From CAZWDL01 sp964632995 (GTDB lineage Bacteria > Bacteroidota > Bacteroidia > Chitinophagales > Saprospiraceae): a DNA stretch of 64,000 nucleotides. The position numbers and the translations under genes are program-made. Within the stretch, counting starts at the first letter, position 1, and every line of letters starts with the position of its first letter. The notes beneath the pieces are model-generated. The model saw only the letters and a program-made list of their open reading frames with translations. It did no database searches and was not told where the DNA came from. Where the stretch lies: contig CAZWDL010000010.1 in assembly GCA_964632995.1 (NCBI GenBank), forward strand, positions 26,553 to 90,552, written 5' to 3'. This document shows positions 27,556-36,444 of the stretch, piece by piece.

Positions 27556-29811
27556 ATGCACAAAACATACCTTTTTGCGGGTTTATTCCTGTCCTTTTCG
27601 CTTTCGCTAAACGCGCAACGGGCAGCGGCTGATTACGTGAATCCTTTCATCGGTACTTCCAACTACGGGGCGACGCACCCGGGGGCGGTATTGCCGGCGG
27701 GGATGGCTTCCGTCGTCCCCTTTAATGTCGCCTATAAAAAAGGAGAGGAAAACCGGTTTGAGAAAGACAGTGAGTGGCATTCGCGCACTTATGTTCACGA
27801 AAATAAATTTCTGACTGGCTTTGCCCACGTCAACCTCAGCGGTGTGGGCTGTCCCGAACTGGGCAGCATCCTCCTGATGCCGACGCATGGGACCCTGGAA
27901 TTCGACGCGGAGCAACACGGGACCTCTTATTCCGGTGAAGCAGCCAGTCCCGGATATTACCGCAGCGTACTGGACCGCTACGGCATTGAAGCCGAGATGA
28001 CCGCTGCGCTGCGCTCGGGGCGCAGCCGTTACACTTTTCCGGCCGGCCGCGCCAATATACTGCTCAACCTGGGGCTCGGCTTAACGAATGAAAGCGGCGC
28101 TATGCTACGCATCGTCGACGCGCAGGAGGTAGAAGGCTACAAACTCATCGGCACCTTTTGCTACAACCCGGAAGATGTGCGGCCCGTCTACTTCGTCGCC
28201 CGCCTAAGCAGGCCGGCGCGTAACTACGGCGCCTGGAAGAAGATGCCCAAATACGGCGAGCTGGAAGCCGCCTGGACAAAGTACGACGACACCTATAAGC
28301 CCTATCCGGGTTACCGGCAGGAAATGGCGGGAGAAGACATCGGCGCCTACTTTTCCTATTTTTTCGAAAAGGAAACACCGGTAGAAGTGAGCGTCGGCAT
28401 TTCCTACGTCAGCATCGAAAACGCCCGGGAAAACCTGGAAACAGAACTGGGCCAACGGTCCTTCGATGCCATCCATGAGGAAGCACGCGACACCTGGGAT
28501 CAGCGATTAAACCGGATACAGGTCGAAGGAGGCACGGAAGAAGACAAGATCATTTTCTACACCGGTCTCTACCACCTCCTTCTCCACCCCAATATACTGC
28601 AGGATGTCAACGGCGACTATCCGGCTATGGAGCAATACGAAATAAAAAATACCGGTGGCCGCAACCGCTATACGGTCTTTTCGCTGTGGGACACCTACCG
28701 CAACGTGCATCCCTTTCTCAGCCTGGTCTATCCCAACCTGCAACTCGACCTGTTGCAGTCCATGCTGGACATGTACCGCGAGAACGGCTGGCTGCCCAAG
28801 TGGGAATTGCTGAGTATGGAAACCGGCGTGATGGTCGGCGACCCGGCAACACCGGTGCTCAACGACACCTATGTCCGCGGCCTGACCGGTTTTGATAGCG
28901 ACCTTGCTTACGAGGCTGCCCACAAGGCAGCCACCCAACTCGAAGACAATAAGCTGCGCCCCGGCATCACCTATTACGACTCCCTGGGCTACATCCCTGA
29001 AAATGCTGTGGGCTTCGGCGGCACCGTATCCACCACGCTGGAGTACAACATCGCCGACTGGAACCTGGCCCAGCTCGCCAAAGCCCTGGGCAAAGAAGCG
29101 GATTATAAATACTTCCTGAAGCGCTCCCACAGTTACCGCAATTACTTCGACCCCGAAACCGGTATGCTGCGTCCCCGCATGGAAGACGGCCAGTGGCTGG
29201 CCCCCTTTAACCCGGAAGCCGGTAAAAATTTCGAACCGGTGATCGGCTTTATTGAGGGCAATGCCTGGCAGTACCGCTTCTACGTTCCGCACGATATCGA
29301 TGGGCTCATCCAACTGCTGGGCGGCGAAGCGAAGTTCCTGAAAGCCCTGCGCGCCTGCTTCGAGACGGACAACTTCGACATGGCCAACGAGCCGGACATC
29401 ACCTATCCCTACCTCTTCAACTACGTGGAAGGAGAAGCCTGGCGCACCCAGGATAAAGTGCGGGAACTTATCCGCCGGTATTATTTTAATGCCCCGGACG
29501 GCCTGCCCGGGAACGACGACACGGGCACCCTCTCCGCCTGGCTGCTCTACAGCATGATGGGCCTGTATCCCGACTGCCCGGGAAGCCCGCTCTATACCCT
29601 GACCAGCCCGGTCTTCGACCGCGTCACCATACAGCTCGATCCCAAATACTATCCCGGCAGGGAACTCATCATCGAAACCGTCAATAATAATGGAGATGAA
29701 CACTTGCGCATCGATAAAATCGAATGGAACGGGAAACGACACCGTTCTTACTTCATCGATCACAATGAGCTGGTGAAAGGGGGAACCTTGAGGTTCTTTC
29801 TCAAAAATTAA
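27556..29811 (+). CDS. diverged GH92-family glycosidase
   Basis: The 751-residue protein starts at the ATG at 27556 with a signal peptide (MHKTYLFAGLFLSFSLSLNA, then Q), so it is secreted rather than lipidated. GH92 landmarks are present: YVNPFIGTSNYGATHPGAVL, FLTGFAHVNLSGVGCPELGS, FSLWDTYRNVHPF, EGNAWQYRFYVPHDIDGLIQ. Several family motifs are altered: METGVMVGDPATPVLND where GH92 has NETxxMxGYHxxPVIxD, MANEPDITY where HGNEPSHH is usual, and GNDDTGTLSAW in place of GN(D/E)DCGQMSAW. It is probably an exo-mannosidase of another subfamily or a related activity. It is divergent from the FG-GAP gene and 135 bp upstream of a GHL10 gene on the same strand. Confidence 0.85.
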   Translation: MHKTYLFAGLFLSFSLSLNAQRAAADYVNPFIGTSNYGATHPGAVLPAGMASVVPFNVAYKKGEENRFEKDSEWHSRTYVHENKFLTGFAHVNLSGVGCPELGSILLMPTHGTLEFDAEQHGTSYSGEAASPGYYRSVLDRYGIEAEMTAALRSGRSRYTFPAGRANILLNLGLGLTNESGAMLRIVDAQEVEGYKLIGTFCYNPEDVRPVYFVARLSRPARNYGAWKKMPKYGELEAAWTKYDDTYKPYPGYRQEMAGEDIGAYFSYFFEKETPVEVSVGISYVSIENARENLETELGQRSFDAIHEEARDTWDQRLNRIQVEGGTEEDKIIFYTGLYHLLLHPNILQDVNGDYPAMEQYEIKNTGGRNRYTVFSLWDTYRNVHPFLSLVYPNLQLDLLQSMLDMYRENGWLPKWELLSMETGVMVGDPATPVLNDTYVRGLTGFDSDLAYEAAHKAATQLEDNKLRPGITYYDSLGYIPENAVGFGGTVSTTLEYNIADWNLAQLAKALGKEADYKYFLKRSHSYRNYFDPETGMLRPRMEDGQWLAPFNPEAGKNFEPVIGFIEGNAWQYRFYVPHDIDGLIQLLGGEAKFLKALRACFETDNFDMANEPDITYPYLFNYVEGEAWRTQDKVRELIRRYYFNAPDGLPGNDDTGTLSAWLLYSMMGLYPDCPGSPLYTLTSPVFDRVTIQLDPKYYPGRELIIETVNNNGDEHLRIDKIEWNGKRHRSYFIDHNELVKGGTLRFFLKN

Positions 29812-29833
29812 ACCTTTAAAAACCGGGCGGACT

Positions 29834-29928
29834 GTTCAAGGTTCAAAAGTTATCGGTCCCCTGAAATGATCCTTTTATCCCAAACCAAGGACCGGAGACC
29901 ACCCCGCTTTTGAACCTCGAAACTCGAA
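29834..29928. repeat. inverted pair of 7-bp-phased arms between GH92 and GHL10
   Basis: GTTCAAG GTTCAAA AG (29834-29849) faces GAA repeated at 29912, 29919 and 29926, exactly 7 bp apart. GGTTCAAAAG pairs with CTTTTGAACC at 29908-29917. The left arm begins 22 bp after the GH92 stop. It may fold as a stem-loop in the intergenic RNA. Confidence 0.5.
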
Positions 29929-29946
29929 CCTTTTAACTGTACGCGG

Positions 29947-31116
29947 ATGAACAAACGAACATTTCTCAAAACCCTGGGGCAAGGCGCACTGGCGACGATG
30001 GCCGCGCCGGCTATCTGGAGCTGCCAAAATAAAACGGAAAACCTGGAAGGGGAAAACCTGGCTCCTGCGGCTTCGAATATTCCCGGCCCGGTAAAAAACT
30101 GGATGTGGATCCATCCCGGCACCGAACGCAGCGAAGACGACTGGAAACGCATCTTCGCCCAGATGAAGAAAGCCGGCATCGACGCTGTACTGCCCCAGGT
30201 ATACGCCAGTAAGGAGGCGCTGTTCGAACACCCCAATCCCATCGTCAAAACGGAGAAGCGGGTACTCGAGATGCTCATCCCACTAGCCCATGAAGCCGGT
30301 CTGGAGATCCATGCCTGGATGTGGACGATGATCAACAACAATCCAAAGGTTATCGAGCAGTATCCGGAGTGGTACGCCGTCAGCGGCGAGGGAGAACCAG
30401 CCCATGAAAAGCCGGCCTATGTCCCCTACTACCGCTTCATGTGCGCACGCCGCGAAGGCGTGCAGGAATTCGTGCGCGGCAATGTGGAAGCGCTGGCTCA
30501 GTTCGACGAACTCGACGGGGTGCACCTTGATTACGTACGCCTTCCGGACGTAATTCTGGCCAAGGGTTTATGGTCCAAATATGATATCATTCAGGATCGA
30601 GAGTACCCGCAGTACGATTACTGCTACTGCGAGGTATGCCGCCGCACCTTCAAGGAACAAAGCGGCATAGACCCCTTAACTGACCTGGAAGATCCTTCCG
30701 CCGATGAAGCCTGGCGGCAATTCCGCTATGACGGCATCAGTAATCTCGTTAACGGACAGCTGGTACCCACCGCTAAAAAATACGACAAGCAAATCACCGC
30801 CGCCGTTTTCCCCAACTGGGAATACGTTCGTCAGCAATGGCACACCTGGAACCTCGACGGCTTCCTGCCTATGCTCTATCATTCCTTCTACGAAGAAGAC
30901 ATTAACTGGATCGGGGATGAAGTCACTGCTGCCTACGAGCGACTGCGCAGCAGTAATAATCTCAAACCGGTATACGCCGGGCTATTCCTGCCCGCACTGA
31001 CACCGGAAGAATTGCCACAGGCCATCGCTTCGGGTATGGAAACCGGCGCCAAGGGCATATCCTTTTTCTCTTTTAACTCGATGAAAGAAGCGCATTGGAA
31101 AGGACTTAGGAAGTAG
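29947..31116 (+). CDS. GHL10-like TIM-barrel protein with Tat/lipoprotein-type signal
   Basis: The 389-residue protein starts MNKRTFLKTLGQGALATMAA, a Tat-like signal with KR in place of RR, ending in a lipobox-like IWSC (Cys26). The body is a GHL10-type barrel: KNWMWIHPG near 50, GIDAVLPQVYAS, GLEIHAWMWTMINNNP, YRFMCARREGVQEFVRGNVE, LDGVHLDYVRLPD (candidate catalytic acids), ITAAVFPNWEYVRQQW, and a Cys pair in YCYCEVCRR that might bind metal. It is distantly similar to the GHL10 lipoprotein at 21482. A tatC gene is present at 60238, so Tat export is possible. Substrate unknown. Confidence 0.8.
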   Translation: MNKRTFLKTLGQGALATMAAPAIWSCQNKTENLEGENLAPAASNIPGPVKNWMWIHPGTERSEDDWKRIFAQMKKAGIDAVLPQVYASKEALFEHPNPIVKTEKRVLEMLIPLAHEAGLEIHAWMWTMINNNPKVIEQYPEWYAVSGEGEPAHEKPAYVPYYRFMCARREGVQEFVRGNVEALAQFDELDGVHLDYVRLPDVILAKGLWSKYDIIQDREYPQYDYCYCEVCRRTFKEQSGIDPLTDLEDPSADEAWRQFRYDGISNLVNGQLVPTAKKYDKQITAAVFPNWEYVRQQWHTWNLDGFLPMLYHSFYEEDINWIGDEVTAAYERLRSSNNLKPVYAGLFLPALTPEELPQAIASGMETGAKGISFFSFNSMKEAHWKGLRK

Positions 31117-31162
31117 GATACGAAGTACCAAAATCTCCAGCCCAATGCCCTCATGAAAAATG

Positions 31163-31210
31163 TTTAAGGTTTTCGACGACGACCGGCAGGGAGTTGTCGA
31201 AAACCTTAAA
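31163..31210. terminator. perfect 15-bp stem-loop between convergent genes (bidirectional terminator)
   Basis: TTTAAGGTTTTCGAC (31163-31177) is the exact complement of GTCGAAAACCTTAAA (31196-31210), with an 18-nt loop. T-rich sequence follows on the plus strand (TAATTTT). It lies between the convergent GHL10 and SDR genes, 46 bp after the first stop. Confidence 0.65.
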
Positions 31211-31307
31211 TAATTTTCATCTGCTCCCCCAAAGGCAAGTCGAAGCAATAAAGAACTAACCCTGACACAAATATTTGAAAATCAATAATTTTAGATTGTT
31301 TATCGTC

Positions 31308-31339
31308 ATTATTCATAGACTTAACATGAATAATCCGGG
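31308..31339. repeat. end-only remnant of the ATTATTCAT/ATGAATAAT element family
   Basis: ATTATTCAT (31308-31316), a 9-bp centre and ATGAATAAT (31326-31334) followed by CCGGG reproduce both ends of the 43102-43280 element with nearly the whole interior missing. It lies 10 bp from the SDR stop codon. Confidence 0.45.
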
Positions 31340-31348
31340 CTAGTGCTC

Positions 31349-32035
31349 CTATGACCGGTTGTAGATCTTGAGAACAGGCTCCGCCATCATTCTTCCTGCC
31401 TCCGATAGTAGGAAGATTATCGCTTCGGCGATCCGTTGCGGCGGCACCCAGTCACTGAAATCGGCGTCGGGCATGGCTTTCCGGTTGGGCGGGGTATCGA
31501 TCACACTGGGCGCAATAACCGCTGCCCGGATATTCTTTTCGGTAGGCTCGGCGTTGATCAGTTCGGCCATCTTCAGCACCATCGTTTTTGTGAGGGTATA
31601 AGCAAAGAGGTCTTTGCCGGCCTCCGGATGGAATACCGGCTTGGCGCTGACCAGCACGAAGCGCCCCCCACCCTTCTCCTCAAAATGCGGGAACAAGGCC
31701 CGCACCATATGGAAGGCGGTATAGAAATTCAGGTTGATCATCTTGTCAAGTTGCTCCGGACCAGTATCTTTCAAATGCCCCATCCCAAAGCCGCCGACCA
31801 GCAAGATAGCGGCGCTTACCTGCCCCCGGCGACCGATGCTTCCTTCGACGAATTCCTCAGCTTTGCCGGCTTTCATGAGGTCAACGGGTTCCTGATGAAG
31901 ACGCTCCCCGTGGTCCTCCAGCTCATTGCCGGGTCCCAGGGCCGCATCGATCTGATAGCCTTCTTCGTACAGCTTACGACAGACCGCGGATCCTAGATTA
32001 CCATTAGCTCCGGTGATGATGATGGATTCTGGCAT
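31349..32035 (-). CDS. short-chain dehydrogenase/reductase (SDR)
   Basis: The 228-residue Rossmann-fold protein has the SDR cofactor motif TGANGNLG (residues 8-15), an active-site Ser in VLVSAKPVF, and YTLTK as the YxxxK motif. The NAG motif is changed to LLVGG. The C-terminal IAPSVIDTPPNRKAMPDADF region is typical of classical SDRs with a variable substrate loop. It is cytoplasmic; the substrate cannot be inferred. It diverges from the MscS gene, with a 14-bp palindrome between them. Confidence 0.85.
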   Translation of the reverse strand: MPESIIITGANGNLGSAVCRKLYEEGYQIDAALGPGNELEDHGERLHQEPVDLMKAGKAEEFVEGSIGRRGQVSAAILLVGGFGMGHLKDTGPEQLDKMINLNFYTAFHMVRALFPHFEEKGGGRFVLVSAKPVFHPEAGKDLFAYTLTKTMVLKMAELINAEPTEKNIRAAVIAPSVIDTPPNRKAMPDADFSDWVPPQRIAEAIIFLLSEAGRMMAEPVLKIYNRS

Positions 32036-32095
32036 TTTCGTTTGTATTTTTGTATTAGAAAGGAGTATTTTCCGTAAAACTGCATCCGGCGATTG

Positions 32096-32109
32096 ATGTT
32101 CATGAACAT
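32096..32109. promoter_or_regulatory. perfect 14-bp palindrome between divergent SDR and MscS genes
   Basis: ATGTTCATGAACAT is its own reverse complement and lies in the 196-bp divergent region. A dimeric regulator site is possible. No regulator gene is adjacent. Confidence 0.25.
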
Positions 32110-32231
32110 TGCGGAAGACCAGGAGAAAAATTTCATCCTGCCGGAAACTGATACTTTTGATGCAGTTCGCGTCTACTAAGAATTGACAGGTCCGGTGAGA
32201 AACTTTTTATCCTGACCGGATTGTTTAAACC

Positions 32232-33146
32232 ATGCAAAAGCAAGCATGTATGCGTTACTTATCGACCATTATTAAATTCCTGGTATTGGGGCTGCTGATC
32301 CTGCTGCTGGTCTTTCAGCACCGCTGGGAACCGCTCCTGAATGTTTTCAGCATTCCTCTTCAGCAGCGACTGGAGAACTTCCTCGGCGCTCTGTTGCACT
32401 TTTCCATTTTCATACTGGTGTTGAACCTGGGCATTCACCTTTTAATCAGCGTATACCGGAGCAGTAAAAAGATGCGTCCCAATCAGGTCGACAACGTAGT
32501 ACTCGGGTTACAAAATGCTTACTATATCGTCTTTTTCCTGGCGGTCACCCTGACTATTGCCGCTTCCTTCGGCTATGCGCCCGCCGAGCTCTTCACCTCC
32601 CTGAGTATCGTAGCGGCGGCTATCGCGATCATCTCCAAAGACTTCATTTCCGAAATTATCAGCGGTATGATCATCGCTTTTTCCAAGGAAGTCGCTATTG
32701 ACGATTACGTTAAAATCGGCGATCACAAGGGGCGCATTATAGATATCACCCTCACGAAAATCGCCTTACTCAACGAAGATGACGATATCATTTTCTTACC
32801 GAACAATAAGGTATACACCAGCGAAATCGTCAACTACACCCGCAAGGAGATCAAAAAAGTGAGTATCGAGTTCGAACTCAATATTCAGGCGCTGGAAACG
32901 GTGGAAGAACTCGAAGCCCACCTGATCGAAGCGATCTCTGATTACAGGGAGCATATTGAAAGGAACAGTTACAACCTCAAGGTGGTGGAAATCCGGAAAG
33001 ACAGCCTGGCGTTCAAGTTTCAGTACATCCTTCATCAGATCAACCGCGAGCTGGAACGAGAGATCCGCCGTAAAACGGTCCGCCGGATCACCAACTTTGT
33101 CAAGCAGAACCTCAGCGATGCGGGCAAAGAGGAAGTATTGAAATGA
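32232..33146 (+). CDS. MscS-family mechanosensitive ion channel, copy 1
   Basis: The 304-residue membrane protein has three or four N-terminal hydrophobic segments (about 12-28, 50-70, 92-112, 120-140). The last carries the pore-lining helix features of MscS (FTSLSIVAAAIAIISKDFIS), followed by the beta domain with AFSKEVAIDDYVKIGDHKGR and IIFLPNNKVYTSEIVNYTR. The C-terminal alpha/beta domain ends in a basic helix. Members open under membrane tension to release solutes during osmotic downshock. The Met at 32250 (MRYLST) is an equally good start. The downstream gene converges with a 20-bp gap. Confidence 0.85.
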   Translation: MQKQACMRYLSTIIKFLVLGLLILLLVFQHRWEPLLNVFSIPLQQRLENFLGALLHFSIFILVLNLGIHLLISVYRSSKKMRPNQVDNVVLGLQNAYYIVFFLAVTLTIAASFGYAPAELFTSLSIVAAAIAIISKDFISEIISGMIIAFSKEVAIDDYVKIGDHKGRIIDITLTKIALLNEDDDIIFLPNNKVYTSEIVNYTRKEIKKVSIEFELNIQALETVEELEAHLIEAISDYREHIERNSYNLKVVEIRKDSLAFKFQYILHQINRELEREIRRKTVRRITNFVKQNLSDAGKEEVLK

Positions 33147-33166
33147 TTGGGGAGAGCAGCGCTGCT

Positions 33167-33976
33167 TTACCAACGTTTCCCTAGCTGCAGATTGAGGAAA
33201 AGATTGATAAATATAGGGCGGTTCTCAGTATTTTCCACTTTAGACGATTCTATCATGATCGGTACCTCCTGGAAATAAAAATCCAGCATAACCCCCGCTT
33301 CGATGGCTTTGACGAATTCATCGAAGGCGCCCCAGTCAAAGTGAACGGCAGCTTTGGCGTGCCCGCCCGGAATCACCGATATTTCACTGAAGCCTCTGGA
33401 AAACGAGGAAGATCCGAAGATGCGGGTGATATCGAGGAAAACATTGGCATTTTCTTCGCTGTATTTCTCACTACGGGTTACGATTTCGTTAGTACTTTGC
33501 TCCGGATACTGCAGTTCGAGGTAGTAGGGTTTAAGCAGTCCGATAGAAGGGCCCAGTTCATAGCTGATACCGATGGCCAGCCCTTTGCGCTTCGCTTTTT
33601 CGGAGAAGTATCGTTTTTGGCCATAGCCGCCGCGCAGGACGAAAAAGTTATTCTGTTTGCCAAAGACGAAAGCCCGGGATACTTTCCCGTTGGCAGTAGG
33701 TTTGAAATCAAAACTTTGGCGAAATTGTTTGGGGTGTTTGATCTCACCAAATTCAAAATTCAGAAAGGTAGTCAGGTAATAGGTACGCAAATTGGCGATA
33801 TTCACGCCCAGCGCATACCCGTTGGTGTGCAGTTTCAGGTCGACGGTAAATTCACGGTCGTAAACAATTCCCTTTTGTTCATCATAGTAATTCTGTCCCA
33901 GCTCGAGGGTTTGCTGAGCCAGAACCCAAGATGAAAGTAAAACAAAAACAAATGCAGCGTATAGCTTTCTCATCAT
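33167..33976 (-). CDS. predicted outer-membrane beta-barrel protein, unknown function
   Basis: The 269-residue protein has a signal peptide ending WVLAQQ (about 1-21). The mature part alternates aromatic and polar residues in short strands (LHTNGYALGVNI, YYLTTFLNFEFGE, LAIGISYELGPSIGLLKPYY, MLDFYFQEVPIMIE, IFINLFLNLQLGKRW), ending in a strand plus a terminal Trp. This fits an outer-membrane barrel common in Bacteroidota. I do not recognise a named family. Confidence 0.7.
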   Translation of the reverse strand: MMRKLYAAFVFVLLSSWVLAQQTLELGQNYYDEQKGIVYDREFTVDLKLHTNGYALGVNIANLRTYYLTTFLNFEFGEIKHPKQFRQSFDFKPTANGKVSRAFVFGKQNNFFVLRGGYGQKRYFSEKAKRKGLAIGISYELGPSIGLLKPYYLELQYPEQSTNEIVTRSEKYSEENANVFLDITRIFGSSSFSRGFSEISVIPGGHAKAAVHFDWGAFDEFVKAIEAGVMLDFYFQEVPIMIESSKVENTENRPIFINLFLNLQLGKRW

Positions 33977-34265
33977 TGTGCCTATATCTTGAAGTTGTGT
34001 AGCGCGGCTGTAATGGATGCGACGACAACCTGTATTAGCGATTAAGTCTGGTAGAGGCAGGACAGCCGAATTTCCTGGTGAAAGGATGAATCTACCTACT
34101 CTACCCTAAATTTACGTAATTATAAACAGAAAAAACAGTATCGCGTTTCTCCAGATGTACAAAATAATCGATCTTTTTTCTTTTAAGCATCCAATTGTTT
34201 AATAACGGACACCTTTTTGCTCCGACTTTTGCGAAAGATATTCCGGATAGGAAAGGGTTAACGAA

Positions 34266-35591
34266 ATGTCTATGCTCCTCATCTATTCCGAAAATCCTGA
34301 TGCGCCCCGGCTTCGCTACACCATGGAGTTGCTCTTCGGGCATTTGCTGCCCTGTGCCTATGAGATCATCGGCAATAAAAAGGATTACCGGAGCTATGAG
34401 GGCCCGCGCTTGAATTACAGCCGGCAGCGCCTGGAGGAAAAGGAGCTGTTCCTGCCCGCGGGGGGCTTGCTTTTCGAAGCCGGTGTCCGTTCGCTATTGG
34501 TCGGGTTATACCGGGAAGCGGGTCCTGCCGGCCCTGCGCTTTTTCCCCGTTCTTACCCCGGTGTCGATCTGCCTTTCGATCTGCCGGCTATGGTATTCTA
34601 TCTGCTTTCACGCTACGAAGAATACCTGCCTTTTGCTCCCGACCGGCACGGGCGCTTCCCGGCCACCGCGAGTCTGGCCGGTCAACAAGGTTTTCTGGAC
34701 CGGCCGGTAGTGGACGAATGGGCGGGCCGCCTGGCCGCGCTGTTGCAACGGCGTTTTCCAGGCTGGGCTGATCGACGTTCCGGCTACCGCTTTCTACCCA
34801 CTTACGACATTGACCTGCCCTGGGCTTTTCGCCATCGCAGTCTATACCGGCAGGCAGGAGGGGCTATGCGCGATTTTCTATACGGCCGGACCGCCGAGCT
34901 TCAACTGCGCTACCAGGTGCTTAGCCGGAGCATTCCCGATCCCTACTACACTTTTCCCTATCTGGATCAGCTGAATAAAAAGTACGCCTTGCAGCCTGTT
35001 TATTTTTTCCTGCTCGCCACTCCCGGCGCCTACGACCCCAACCCTGCGCCGGGAACTCCCGCGCTGCAGGAACTCATCCGGGATCTTGCACAGCGTTACC
35101 GGACGGGCATTCACCCCTCCTATTTCAGCAGTGAAGAACCCCGGCGAATGCGAAGGGAAGTTGACCGGCTTCGACGCATCACCGGGGCCCCTGTACGTCG
35201 CAGCCGGCAGCATTTTCTGCGCTTTCGCCTGCCGCATACTTATCGCAGCCTGCTGGATTGCGGCATCCGGCAGGAGTACAGTATGGGCTTCGCCGATGCT
35301 ACCGGTTTCCGGGCCGGCACGGCAACTCCCTTCCCCTGGTATGACCTGGAAGAGGAAAAAGAGACTGATCTGATGATTTATCCCTTCCAGGCTATGGACG
35401 GCACCCTGCGGCACTATCTCAAGCTTTCGCCGGATGCCGCGCTGGAGCGGCTCCAAATGCTGGCCCGCCGCACCAAAGCCGTAGGGGGGCGGTTTTCCAC
35501 GCTTTGGCACAACAGTTCTTTTTCCATGCTCGGAGGCTGGTCAGGCTGGCAGGCCGTCTATGAAGAACTCGTAAAAAGCGCCGTGGAATAA
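34266..35591 (+). CDS. polysaccharide deacetylase-like protein (DUF7033-type N-terminus)
   Basis: The 441-residue protein lacks a signal peptide. The N-terminal ~130 residues (LIYSENPDAPRLRYTMELLF; AMVFYLLSRYEEYLPF) match the domain preceding NodB-like deacetylase barrels in Bacteroidota. The barrel begins with FLPTYDIDLPWAF near 178, where the Asp pair would be the metal/catalytic Asp, and continues with GIHPSYFSS (His), RSRQHFLRFRLPHTYRSLLD, YSMGFADATGFRAGTATPFP, and a late LWHNSSF (His). These match the NodB-homology motif order. Related genes are usually found with cell-surface polysaccharide synthesis. It lies 67 bp upstream of upp. Confidence 0.82.
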   Translation: MSMLLIYSENPDAPRLRYTMELLFGHLLPCAYEIIGNKKDYRSYEGPRLNYSRQRLEEKELFLPAGGLLFEAGVRSLLVGLYREAGPAGPALFPRSYPGVDLPFDLPAMVFYLLSRYEEYLPFAPDRHGRFPATASLAGQQGFLDRPVVDEWAGRLAALLQRRFPGWADRRSGYRFLPTYDIDLPWAFRHRSLYRQAGGAMRDFLYGRTAELQLRYQVLSRSIPDPYYTFPYLDQLNKKYALQPVYFFLLATPGAYDPNPAPGTPALQELIRDLAQRYRTGIHPSYFSSEEPRRMRREVDRLRRITGAPVRRSRQHFLRFRLPHTYRSLLDCGIRQEYSMGFADATGFRAGTATPFPWYDLEEEKETDLMIYPFQAMDGTLRHYLKLSPDAALERLQMLARRTKAVGGRFSTLWHNSSFSMLGGWSGWQAVYEELVKSAVE

Positions 35592-35624
35592 GTATTTCTC
35601 CGAAGAAGAGTGAATTACATTTAT

Positions 35625-35632
35625 TAACTTTG
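35625..35632 (+). promoter_or_regulatory. TAnnTTTG -7 box upstream of upp
   Basis: TAACTTTG ends 26 bp before the upp start codon. No TTTG lies at 19-21 bp upstream, so only the -7 half is matched. Confidence 0.3.
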
Positions 35633-35658
35633 GTCTTCATACAGCTAAAGGCTTACTG

Positions 35659-36309
35659 ATGAATTTTAACCTCAGCGAACACCCATCGATTGCCAATCAG
35701 TTCATCGCCGAAATCCGCGATGTACACCTTCAACAGGACAGCATGCGCTTTCGGCGCAACCTCGAGCGCCTTGGGGAGGTAATCGCTTACGAAATCAGCA
35801 AAACGCTTCAGTACACGGATAAAGCGATAGAAACCCCGCTGGGCCTGGCCGAGGTGTCAACGCCTCAGAATGACATCGTCCTGGCCACTATCCTGAGGGC
35901 GGGCCTGCCTTTTCACCAAGGCTTTCTCAATTATTTCGACCGGGCCGGCAACGCCTTTGTCTCGGCTTATCGCAAACACCATAAAGACGGCACCTTCGAA
36001 ATCAATCTCGAATACATTTCCTGTCCCCGGCTCGACGACTGTACGCTACTCATCAGTGATCCCATGCTCGCTACCGGCGCCTCTATGGGGCTGGCTATCA
36101 AAGAATTGCTTGCCTTCGGTCAACCCAAAAAGATTCACATCGTTACAGCGATCGCCTCCACTTACGGCCTGGAATACATACAGCGCCTCTATCCTGATGC
36201 CGACGTCTGGATGGGCGCCTGTGATGACGAACTGACTGCCAAGTCCTACATCGTCCCCGGTCTGGGAGATGCAGGAGATCTGGCCTTTGGCGCCAAGACG
36301 CAGGAGTGA
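35659..36309 (+). CDS. upp: uracil phosphoribosyltransferase
   Basis: The 216-residue type I phosphoribosyltransferase makes UMP from uracil and PRPP (pyrimidine salvage). Evidence: LRAGLPFHQGFLNYF (residues 81-95), the PRPP-binding loop LLISDPMLATGASMGLAI (132-149), and a C-terminal uracil-binding GLGDAGDLAFGAKTQE close to the family's GDAGDR.FGT signature. Length and order are normal. It is transcribed alone after the deacetylase gene. Confidence 0.94.
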   Translation: MNFNLSEHPSIANQFIAEIRDVHLQQDSMRFRRNLERLGEVIAYEISKTLQYTDKAIETPLGLAEVSTPQNDIVLATILRAGLPFHQGFLNYFDRAGNAFVSAYRKHHKDGTFEINLEYISCPRLDDCTLLISDPMLATGASMGLAIKELLAFGQPKKIHIVTAIASTYGLEYIQRLYPDADVWMGACDDELTAKSYIVPGLGDAGDLAFGAKTQE

Positions 36310-36326
36310 TTCTAAGTAGAACGTTC

Positions 36327-36444
36327 GAAGTGGGAAGTCAGAAATCGGACATGCTAAGTTTTATCTGACCAGGCCGCGAAGCAATCATTCCACCGGGCCG
36401 GCTTTCCACTTTCCGGCTTCCCACTTCCGAATTCCGACTTCGAA
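36327..36444. repeat. inverted arms of 7-bp-phased GAA/TTC between convergent upp and TPR genes
   Basis: GAA occurs at 36327, 36334 and 36341. TTC occurs at 36404, 36411, 36418, 36425, 36432 and 36439, both exactly 7 bp apart. The right tract ends against the TPR gene's stop codon (36445-36447). The arms are complementary enough to fold, so the region may serve as a 3' structure for both genes. Confidence 0.6.

Noticed and set aside
28507..29763. 418-codon open frame on the minus strand, antisense to the second GH92
   Set aside because: The sense strand encodes a recognisable GH92 protein from signal peptide to C-terminus; the antisense product is low-complexity and Val/Gly/His-rich.
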